Positions 45,301-57,300 of a DNA stretch of 64,000 nucleotides are shown here, piece after piece; positions within the stretch are counted from its first letter, which is position 1; each line of letters starts with the position of its first letter. Both the position numbers and the translations under genes were made by a program. The notes beneath the pieces were generated by a model. That model ran no database searches. It had not been told where the DNA came from and saw only the letters and a list, made by a program, of their open reading frames with translations. The DNA comes from Solea solea (taxonomy: Eukaryota; Chordata; Actinopteri; Pleuronectiformes; Soleidae): assembly GCF_958295425.1 (NCBI RefSeq), contig NC_081144.1, positions 22,606,853 through 22,670,852 on the forward strand, written 5' to 3'.

Positions 45301-48300
45301 AGTGATCCACTCACATGTGGACATCACATGTACGACATGTCAATAAAATGCATCCTGGATGTGATGGGGATCGGGGCTACCCACACTGTGTCAAACTTAA
45401 CAGAAGAAACAAGAAAAACACGAGGCCGGGTTTGGTCACAGCTCAGTGAAGTTTCCCACTAATGCAGAGTCACAAGTTTCAGCAAGTCTGTGAAAAATGT
45501 GTGATCTGTGATGTGTGATATTATGTTTGTTTGCAGAACAAGGTTCTTTCTGCATGGAGTTTGCATGTTCTCCCCGTGTGTGCGTGGCTTTTCTCCCGGT
45601 TCTCCGGTTTCTTCCGACAGTCCAAAAACATGCAGATTAGGCAAATTGGACACTCTAAATTGACTGTAGGTGTTCAGACCTGTGCTTGGTTGACAGGTGT
45701 TAGTATGAGTTCTAAAGGGCTCTCAGCGTTGGTGGCTTACCTGGTTGCTGTCCACCTTGTAGCCATGTTTGAGAGCAAATGTCTTGCCAAGGGAAATGTT
45801 GATGGCATAGCCCACAATGGCCAAAGCAAAGGCTTCACTGATCACCTCTAAGAACCAACTGGCCTGTGGAACCTGGGGAGCATTGAGCCTGGAACAAGAG
45901 GACAATACAGTTTTTGGGTTGTTTTTTTCAATCAAGCGTCATGTACAGTTTCATTTTCCTCCCACGGTCCAAAAAATATAGAGAGGTTAATTGGACACTG
46001 TAAATTGTAAATTGTGAGTGAATGGTTGTGTGTCTCTGTGTGACCCGTCTTAAGCCCTGTGTCATGCTCTATTTTATTCTTATTGTTGTAGTTTTTTTCT
46101 CTCTCTATTTTTCTTTAATCTGTTTTATTATTGTTATAATTGGGTTTTGCTATAATAAACTTTATTTTTATGACACTTGTCTTCACAAAAGTTACAAGGT
46201 TCTTAACAGACCAATCAGGCATAATTAAATATTTCCTTGTCTGGTAAGGCAAGGAAAGAAAAAAGCCCAATAGTTCACACAATGAACTGTTAATAATGAG
46301 TTGTTAAAACTGTTTGGTTTAGTGTTTCCAATTTATAAACCTTAGCATCTGGGGCGCCCCTAAGCAAGGCACCAGATCCCCCATTTCTTCGATGTGTCTG
46401 TGTTCACTACTGGTGTGTAATAAGGATGAGTTAAACTTATTGGCTTATTGTGCAAAAAAAATTAATATAGCAAACCAACATTCCATATTACAGGGCTGGC
46501 GCAAGCCTTTATGGGGCCCTAAGCTAAATTTGATTTGGGGCCTCGTTCTGGCCACCTCGGAGTAGCAGGTGCTTGAATATTATTACAAATTATTTAGATT
46601 GCATTAATCATTTATTTATTTATTTATAACCTTTATTTATAACCTTTATTTATAACCTTTATTTAAACTCAGAAATATATTGAGGAGCAACCTCATTTAC
46701 AACATTGCCGAGACAAAACACAAAACATTTGAAAAACACATAAGCATATCCGAAATATCAAAAAAATCAGTCAGTCATCATCTACCGCTTTATCCTCTAA
46801 TATCAAAAAAATAAAGTGACAAAATAATAAAAACAGAGAGGTCTAGCTAAGAACAGGAGCATTTGGAAGTAGAATAAGATGCAATGATGGAATTAAATGG
46901 TCCTAGTGATAAAAGTGTGATAAGTTTGTTCCAGGTTGCAGGTGCACAGTAAGAAAAACAGGATTTTCCAAATTCAGTGTTAACAGAGGAAACCTGCAGT
47001 GTGAGCCAGTCCTTTGAACGTGTATGATGGAGACTTGCAGTGAGACCAGCGAGAGCTTTGAAAATAAATAAAATCCAGCGTCTATCACGCGTATTAGATA
47101 GCGGGCCATTCCACTTTTGAATACAGGTCACAATGATGAGTGTTGTAGCTGTCGCCTGTAATAAATCTCAGGGCTGAATGCTATATGGTGTCAAGTGGGT
47201 GTGGAGTTGTAGCTGATGCATGCCTGTATGAAATGTCTCCATAATCTAAAACTGACATAAAAGTTGCCTCAATAAGTTTCATCATTGTGCTTTATTTACA
47301 CCAAACCAATGTCAAATTCCTATTCTTTTTTTTTTAGTATTCATTTTTTTCCACGTAGTTGATTTGTGCCATGGCCAGTTCTGCACCTTTAGCTTCACTG
47401 CTAATGATCTGGCAGAATTTGTTGACTCTTGTTACAGCTTTGGGGAAAACAAATGCTGCAGCTGGCAAAGACACTAAACCGTATCAATAATTTAGTAACG
47501 CACCAGAACAAAATTGGCTGCAGTATAATTCCATGAATATCACATACAATGAATGTATGATGTTTCCACAACTGTGACTTCACCTTACAAAGAATCCCTG
47601 CTCACAGCTCAACCGTGTCCTAATGGACTGTAGTCGACTCACGGTGAGTTTTTTGGATGAGATGTTTAGGCGTCTAAACAGGAAACCTGGTGGTTTCCTA
47701 TCATATAAACAGTATGTCCACACACAGCTGCCTCGCTCCTCCCTCTTTGCTTTCTCTTTTTGTTTTGTCCACAGACACGTACAGTACGACTATGTCAGCT
47801 TACCCACTGGGAATCATTCCAACCACATCTATGCTGTGTTTAGTGCTCAGATCACAGAAGTGGATGATGATTGTCACTGCTACGATCTGTTGGAAAAATA
47901 AAAAAAAAGTGAAGTGTGGTCAGTTTCAGTGGTGAATCCTCACTTTGAGCTCACACACAAAGAAGGTCATCGATCATCAGTCCTTCAGTCCAGTGGTATT
48001 TCTGTTGTCACAATGCCCCCTGCTGGACTGGTAATTGAACACACTCTGCACTGAGCGTGGAAAAAGAAGACAGGACTCAGCATACTTACAACTATTAGTT
48101 CTATAGGGATGGGAATGGGCAGCTTCTTTTTGTAGCAGTCGTTGATTTCTTTGGCCACGATGAGAACAAAGAGAGACACCAGGCTGACGACCAGCTCCGG
48201 CACCTGAGTCTGAGGCAGCAGGCGACAAATGTCCACCATAGTCTGTGAAGAGACGAGTGGAGGGGAGAGGGAAGGAACAAAGGGAGGTTCATTTTTAAAT

Positions 48301-51300
48301 CAAATAACATTAGTTGTATTATTTCCTTTAGAATATTGACGTTTCCAGCATTTAGTACTAATAATTGTGTTTATACATGAACACCGGAAGATAAAAGAAC
48401 TACTAATGATGATAAAGTGCAGAGTAATATACTCTGTGGTGTTAAATAAAGAAAGAAAAAACAATTATTACAACTATTTAGAGTCGGACGGATGGATGCA
48501 TGACTTTATTTATCATGTTACTTATTTAACCCTTAGAACTCGGCTGCTTTTTTCCATTACTATGTTTAAAGCTACAGTTTATACAGAGGCTATAATGTGC
48601 AAATATAGAGTGTAATTCCAATAATTCTAATTCTACCTCTAGTGTTGTGTTATTTGTAAGGCCTTAAATTCTGGCATTTAAAATGCAAACATAATTTTTG
48701 GTTATTTGATTTGCATGGATACTGAATCTTAATTAATCTTCTTGTATGTTATGGCATATTTCGTGTTTGGTTTACAGGTTTTTTTACTCATTTTTTCCTG
48801 TTTATCCTGTTTATTCATTCATTCATTCATTCATTCAGTTTTATGCTGGCCTTGTTTTCTAATTAGTGAGGTGGCGTTTCCTCTACTTTCTGGCCTTTTT
48901 ATGTTTTCTTTTCTTGGTGATCTAACTATGACCTTTGACCCTGTGGAGGAATGAATGAATGAATGAATGAATGAAATGAAAATGTAGCAATAAAGACAAT
49001 GGCTGAGAGGCAGAAATACATCGTTTGTTTCATCTGTTTGTCTTTTTGAGGACGTGCTGGGTCCCACGGCCCATTGCTGGGCTGGCCCAGACGCTATACC
49101 CACCTTATTTCCTCCCCTTTGCTTTCATTAACTTTACATTAAGTTTGTCCAATCAATCAGAATTATTGATTGGGTAACTTTGTGGCGTCCTTTATGTTCG
49201 GTCTCCTATTGAGCCATGCTTTTATTCTTCAAAGGTAGGTAGAAGTAACACTTCCTGTAAAAAGTGCCTTGTTTTAGTCACAAATGACACCTCTGATACC
49301 TCAGACTCATACTTGTGGGAAACATTTAAAGCAGTTATGAGGGGTCATATTATCTCTTATGAGGCATCTCGAAAAAAATCAAGAAATTCAAGATTGGTTG
49401 AAATTAATAAACAAAGCAATAACAATTAAACATTGCAGGAAATTACTAACCTTAAATATGAGTACAATACTATTTTAACGAAACAAGTCAGCGATCAATT
49501 GTTCCGTCTACGTACACGTTACTTTGAACTTAGAGACAAGCCACACACGCTACGAGCTCGTCAACTTAGAGAGCTGCAAAATAGTAGGGCTAAACTTAGA
49601 ATTAGATCTGGTGCTGGAGATATACTCACGCACCCAACATCAATAAATAAGTGATTTGTAGAGTTTTATCAAGAATTATACAAGTCAAAAGCAAAAGGTG
49701 ATGTGGATTCTTGGCTTAAAAGTGTTCCCATTCCTAGGCATCCCTTTCCGCTCGAGAGGGGCACCCTTGATTTAGATCCCGCGTTCACGACCTCAACTCA
49801 GTTTAACATTTCAAAAAACAGTGTTAAATACTTAGGTATTAAACTCACTAACTTAAATATAACTTCACAGAGAGATTAAATGCGCTGAAAAAGAATATTA
49901 AAAAATGGAGAACATTGCCTCTGTCATTGATAGGCCGAATAAATACAATTAAAGTGGTTTCCCTGTGAAGATTCCTTTATCTGTTTCAAAACATCCCCAT
50001 TTTTATCCCAGTGTCCTTCTTTAAAATGATTGACTCTGTGATTTTACCATTTATCTGGGGATATAATATCTAAACAGCATCTTGAAAAGCCAAAGGATTT
50101 TGGCGGCCTAAGCCTACCATGCTTCTTGCATTATTACTGCAGGGGCTGCTAATAGCAGAGCGACGGTATACTGGCAACTGGCTAATGACCCTGATCCACA
50201 GACTGAGATATCATCCTGGTTAGCAATAGAACAAAGTCTACCTCAAAAAACCTTCCTCGGGGCAATTCTTTTTTCATCACTAAGGCCAAGAGCCTCTTGT
50301 AAGGGAGAGCATTACACGATAATTAATGCTCAAAAAAAGACACAGAGTAGAACATTTTGTGAACTTCCAAAGACATCAGTGCACGCCCCTATATGGCATA
50401 ACCATGCCTTTCTCCCTTCACACACAGACGCAGTCTTTAGAGTGTGGAGTAGGAAAGGAATAGGGTCCATAAAAGATCTTTATGTTGATTAGCATCTCTG
50501 TTCATTTGAACTATTGCAAAAAAAATATCATCTGCCAAAATCAAACTTTAAGTATTTACAGTTACGTCATTACATAAGGCAAAATATCTCGTTATCGGAC
50601 TCCCTCCCAGAAGAAAATTCTTTTTTTTAAGCTCCTACTTGGCCCACCAGAAGCAAAGGGTTAGATTTCAAAATTGATTTGTATTTTCTCAAACAAACTT
50701 GCACAGCCTGATGTGAAATTTAAACAAATGTGGGAGACTGATCTCAACATCACTATTCAAGATGAAATATGGAAACAAGCTTTAAATGACATTCACCGTC
50801 GCTCAGTCAATGCTAGGTTACAATTGATTCAATTCAAGGTCATACACAGGTTACACTATTCGAAGGTTAAGTTGCATAAACTTGTTGCCCAAATTTCTCC
50901 CCTGTGTGAAAGGTGCAAGAAATCAGATAGCACACTTGCGCACCAATTTTGACTATGTCCTGGGATTCAAGATATCTGGTGTTCGATTTTCAGATGGTAT
51001 TCTCATGTACTTAAAGTAAACCTGGATCCTGACCCTGAAACTGCATTACTTGGCATTTCTAATACTTTGGACAAGATGGGTCGGAATGTTAGTACAATGG
51101 TGGCCTATGGCATGGTCATAGCAAAGAGATGCATTCTGAGAGTGTGGAAATCTGACTCGCCACCTAAGTTTGAAGCCTGGCTGAGGGAGCTAGTCGGAAT
51201 CCTTCACATTGAAAAACGGAGATATGAGACACCGGATATGCTACAGAAATTTTGTGGTGTGTGGGGACCTATCCTGGAGTTTTTGAAACTGTAGTTAACC

Positions 51301-54300
51301 CCCCAAAATAGTATCTATCTTGGCATGACTGATGTACTCAAGTGGACATTCTATTTTGATACTATGTTAAGCCTCTGTGTGTGTTCTGTTTTTACACATA
51401 GTCTCTGTCAACATTTCTTATTTTTAATTGTTATGCGTTTGTCTGTTGCTTCTATTGTTAAGAAAATTGCCAATAAAAATATTTTGAAAAAAAAAGTGCC
51501 TTGAGATCATGTTTATTGCAATTTGCTTCTATATAAGTAAAATGTATTTCATTTTGACTTATTTCTATATGAATCACCATGTATTAGAAAACGTGTGTGG
51601 GACATAAACAAGGATTTTTAAAGTCCCTATGTCTAAGACTTGTAATCTGTGTGTGATATGGGTGCCTCCCTTATGTTTTACTACCTAAATCTACCTATGG
51701 CTATAATAAAATAAATAACCTGACCTGAACTTACCATGACCATGGCACCACGTTACTGTACAGTGTTACCAAAATAATTTGTGTTATATATATATGAAAC
51801 TATATGTTGCATGATACAAAACGCTTGCCATACTCACATAGATGATGGAGAGAGGACCGGTGAATCGAGCCGGCGTGACTCCAAACAGATACTTGAGCTG
51901 TGACACACACACGTGACACGCTGATCCTGTCGTGTAGGCACGAATCAGTGGCTCAGACAAGTAGGTGACCACGAAACCAAATCTGATCACACCCAAAACG
52001 ATCTTAGGAGGGAAAGGAGGGGAGGGGGAACCCCTCAAAGGAGTTAGTATAAAATTGTGAAATATGATAATTTGAGGTACAAATATAGACATATACCTGT
52101 AAGATTCCTGTCAAGACTGTGAGGGAACATGCTATCTGTACTCTGGAGGCGTCCCGAGCATCAAAGTCCACAGAGCTGTTGGTGCCATTTACGATAAAGT
52201 TACTGTCAGGTGCCAGCCTTTCTGTCGCACTCCCAATCATGATGCTTATCAAGGAAGACGTACCTGAACGATGAGTCACAAAGGACTGGTTTATATATGT
52301 TGACATCCAGAGTCGGCCCAATGCATAAGTGAACTAAGATGTCTTCAGATATCTAAATAATGTTAAGTTATTTGGTTTTATTTTGGAGTTGAAGATTGCC
52401 GTTCTAAGTTTTAAAAACCAAAGTCACAAAACTGGTTTATTCAAGTTCAGTATCACCACACTGAGTATAAAAGTAGGCCACTTTCTTTCGAAATCTAATT
52501 CTGCTTAGGGCCTCATAAAAGCTTGGGCTGTCTCTGTTGACATCCCATCTGATTTGGGAAATCCCAACTATTGCTTTTTTGGTTTCACAGTTTTTTGTTG
52601 TCTTCTACATTCTTCAGCCGAAAAAAAAAAAAAAAAAAAAAAATGTTGGGCTCGTTAACATTTTTGCTGCACTTTTCTCCCATTGAAAATAAACTCTCAT
52701 CTGCCTTTGACCTGAGCTGTGAGGAGTTAGCGACCAAAAAAAGTGAAGACCTCTGTGCTAAAGCAGCATTTCAACTGTTGGACATTGTGACAGGAAAAAA
52801 ATAGTGCTCAAAAAAATGTATATTATGTTGTAGCTTATTTTAAGTTCCTCACCAATGGAGACGTGTCTGGAAGTACCAAAGATGAAGTAGACCAGCACGG
52901 GGTAGAAAGACGTGTACAGGCCAAACACAGGCGGTAAGGAAGCCAGAAGAGCATAAGCCATGCCTGGAAAACAGGAAATGCAAATAAAGAAAGTAAGTTT
53001 GTTCAGTGGCCATTTTAGTCTGAAAATTCTGGTGGTGGCCATGCAGGAAAATCTTATAATGCAATCCAGAAATACCACATATTACTCTCCTCCCCTTACA
53101 ACATGAATGACCTGGTTTTGTCCTTTCCCCACCAGTGGGCCCTGAACTTCAGGCCCCACTGGTGGGTAGCATTAGTGGTGATTTTTTGTAAAGCTGTAGA
53201 CAATGGGTGGATGGATGTTTGCAGTGGTGAAAGCACTTCTAAAGCACTTTCTAAAGCACAGAAATGCACACAGACACTTTTTGGTCACAGGGTGGCAGCA
53301 TTGAGCCCGTGTGAACGTGTGCCTGGTGAGCTTCAAAGGGGGTAACAGACACTGTTTCTCGAATTGAACGGTAAAAAAATACACTCAAACTCGTGGAACG
53401 ACGATTGGTGTAGTGTAAGTGTCTGTTTTTCTATACTGTATATGTCAAATTGTGTTTGTTAAATGGTTATATTACTGACCTTGTATTGTGTTGTCCTGTG
53501 TGATTAGTTCCTCGGCCACTGCCGTATTTTGGGACATTTTATATTTTAATTTTATTTCTTTTCAAATATCAAATCTGTATAACAGCCCTCAGATTTTTGG
53601 GTTATTGATTCAGGCTGACTGTCCCATTGCAAGCCAGATTAAAGCTATAAAACCCCAGTTATTGTGTCCTGTATGTGTGTGTGTATCATATTCCCACGGG
53701 CAACATTGATCCACAGTTCCACGAAAGGGACACAGTGGACAGGTTGCCAGTCCATCACAGGGCCAACGCACAGAGAGGAACAACCATTCACCCTCACCTT
53801 CACACGTACGGTCAATTTAGTATGGCGACACAATCGTGCTAAAACTCAGGTTTTCACAATGTGAATGTGGCCGAAATATTACTCCGTACGAGTACATGAG
53901 AGGAAAAAAAACTGCTCGCGCGAGGAGGAATCTTTAAGCAGCGCGCAAAGCAGCCACTAGAGGGAGTAGTGACTGCGAAAACCACAACGCTACCACAATG
54001 TGACCGCTAGCCTGGCCTGGACATGAAAAAAACATGTGCCAAAAACAATGCCAAACATTTAAAATGTGTACAAACCCTGAGGCAGGCGCATGATGCCCAC
54101 ACTGCAGCCAGAGATCAGGTCTCCCACAGCATTTTCTCTGATGGAGTATTTAGGCAGCCATTCAAGAACAGGCACCCAGCTCTGCACAGTGTTCTTCAGC
54201 CTGGGCACTGAACACCTGTGAACAGAGACACACCGTCACATCACAGAGGAGTCAAAGTTAAACTGTCCTGCGAGAGAAGCTGTGAATAAATCTCCTCTGG

Positions 54301-57300
54301 GGAAAAATGTGTTAAACCACAAGTCACTGGTTTCTTCAAGCTGTAACCAAGAGCAAAACCTTAAACCCTAAAAATCTTTAATTATCTGATGTATTATGGC
54401 AGTCATTTTCAATATCAACCAAACAGAATTTCTTTTTCAGCCACATTGTCCACTTCTTAATGTTTAAATGTCTTTGTGGCTTAAAGCTGGTGTAGGCAAG
54501 ATATTTGGCTTACTTATGAATGAATTTAAGAAAATAAATAATCTCTCAGCATAATGTAAGTCAAGCAGAGCCTTAAGTTTAAATATAATTGCGTTACTAA
54601 CGGCGTTATTTTTTTCAGTAACGGAGTAATCTAATTAATTACTTCTCCTATCGTTGCAACGCCGTTACCGTTACTGAGAATGTAAAGTGGCGCGTTACTT
54701 GTGTTACAATTCGGTTGATTGAAGCGCAGCGGTGTCGGGTATCTGACAGCCACACATCAGCTGCCGGGAGAGAGCAGGGGTGAAGATGATTGATGACGAC
54801 ACCGTTGATGACGATAGGCTGGGTGGACGGGTGGACGGGTGCCCTGCTCACGCTGTCTCACTGCACGCTCTAAGACAATGGCGACGAGCCAGGGAAGCGT
54901 AGCGTTTTTTAAGTTGAAATATCGAGGTAAAAGGAAAGAATGTATATGCAACGTGTGTTGTGACTTGTTATGTCGTCAATAAATTCAGATACACGCAGTT
55001 TCCTTGGGAGCTTCTGCTAGCCACACTTTATTGTTTGTTTACATCCTAGCATGTCATGACGTACTTCCTATAGTGCTTGTTTTAACAAGCACTATTTTAT
55101 TTTTAACGTTTTAAAACCCAAGGCTATTAAACTAAACAAAGTGTATTTTGTTACTTGTACATATTGCACATGTGGGTAATCATGTTCTTTTGCATAATAA
55201 CTGGAAGGTACGCAGCACTTTGCACTTTAGTCACAATAGCACTTTATTTGCCATAGTTTGCGTATTTGCAAAGTTTGTACAGATATTTACATTACTCTAT
55301 TTAATGAATACTAATTGAGTTATTTATTAGACCGTGTGACCGCAGGTGATTGTATGTCTCTTGCACTCGGCTCCGTCTGCAAGAGAGTAGAGCGGGGTTG
55401 AGCTTCGACGGAAGGATGTGTAATTGAAATGATAACAGTGTGAAGCATGTGCAGAGTTTATGGTTGAATATGTGTGGTGCAATATCGGGTGGAAGAAGTG
55501 TGAAGGCTGTACGTGTACAAAGTTGTCTGTGTTAACATTTACCTGTCCTGTGTCTGCTCCAGGGTGCGCGGCCAAAAGAAACATTAAACATTTGTATTAC
55601 ATGTCTATCAATAATAGTCCTCCAAATTCAGCTTCGGGCTCCATGAAGGCTTGTGCTGCCCCTGGACTCAAGTGATCTAATCGACCTATGGCTCTTAAAT
55701 TCAAGTACCATATTGAGATCCCAAAGTAACAACGTTATTATCAACGTTAAAACACAGTGTTGTAACTGGGTTGAGCAAAGTCAGCTACGGATGGAGATTT
55801 ATTCCCAATCATCCTCCTCTTCCTCACATACACTTCACACACTGGTATAGTGACATTAGATGAAGATGGAGCGAGAGATAAGGTGACTCAGAATTCTTTT
55901 CATAATCGATTAATCTGTTGATTATTTTCTCGATTAATCGACTAATCGCCTGGTCCATAAAATGTCAGAAAACTTTAAAAAATGACGATCAGTGTTTGTC
56001 AAATGCTGAAATGAATTTCTCATTGATGTTTTGTCCACAAACAAAAAATATTCAGTGTTTAATGATTTCTTTGTTATAGAAAACATACACATTTAAGAAG
56101 CTGAACTAATCAGAAATCTTGTTTTAACCGATTAATAATCGATTATTCGAGTAATTGTTTCAGATCTAGGTGACTCGAATTATTATTATTTAATTAGTAT
56201 TTTTGTTGTTGTTGTCATTTGTTTCAGCTCTAGTTGACTGTTGTTGTCATTTGTTTCAGCTCCACTCCGATCACATACCCAGGTATAAACAGGAGAACAC
56301 TAAGAAGCTTGCGTACCACTGATGGCACACATACCACAGCTTGAGAACCACGGTGATAGAGAGAACAACGCCTGCGCGGGGCTCTGTTTAAACTTTGACT
56401 AAAAAACGTGGAAGAGAAAAGTAAGTGATAAAGTATATACACAGCCTTTCTGGGAGAAAACTGCTATTCTGGCAAAGCAAGCCCAACATGAGATGCATGT
56501 CACTGTTTCAGTGAGCTCACATACTACAGCTTTAACCAAGACAACACAGTTGAAATTTCCATACCCTGAGGATGAACTTCACAGTCAAATAACTTTAAAA
56601 ACACACAACATTTTCATTTTTGAACACTGTGTGGATTGGAGATGTTTTATTTACTTGGTCATAAAGAGAAGAAGCCCTGTATGGGGTGCCGTTTGTAAAG
56701 CGGCTCACGCTGAAAATAACAACAAAGAGTGACTAGTGACTTTACACCAGACTTCTGTAGTTGTTGGAGATCAACCCACGTTTTTACGATTGTTAAGTAG
56801 TTTAAACTTATCTACAATTCGGCAATGTTCGGCTTGGTTTCTGTCCCCGCGTCTCCGGAGTACAGCCTCCTACTCCACAGACTACAGCGGTAAATACACC
56901 ACTCCACTTTAATAGACTCCTGTTAAATATAGAGGTTTCCCTGGTAACCTGCGTTTTTAGGATTGTAAAGTAGTTTTAAGTGATCTACAGTTCGGCACTG
57001 TTCAGCTTGATTTGTGTGTGGGAAGTCTCTTCCTGTGATGGGACTCTGGCCAGTCAGCCGCCGGCAGTCTGACCAATCATCGCATAGTACCTACTTAAGC
57101 ACGCTTGTAACCTCGCCGGAACAGGTACTAAAAATAGTACCGGGTACCAGGTACTATGCTAGTGGAAACGCTACTGAAACCGTGGCGTGGTGTGGCGAGG
57201 CGGGGCGAGTAGAGCCGGTAGAAATGCGCCAAAAGTGAGCCCCCTCGTGGATGGCTATGGTGACACAGTTTAAGCAAACACAAATGGCAAAGCATAATCA

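Noticed and set aside
52571..52804. 77-codon frame with a poly-lysine stretch
   Set aside because: Translation of the poly(A) run at 52620 inside slc26a6 intron 3.
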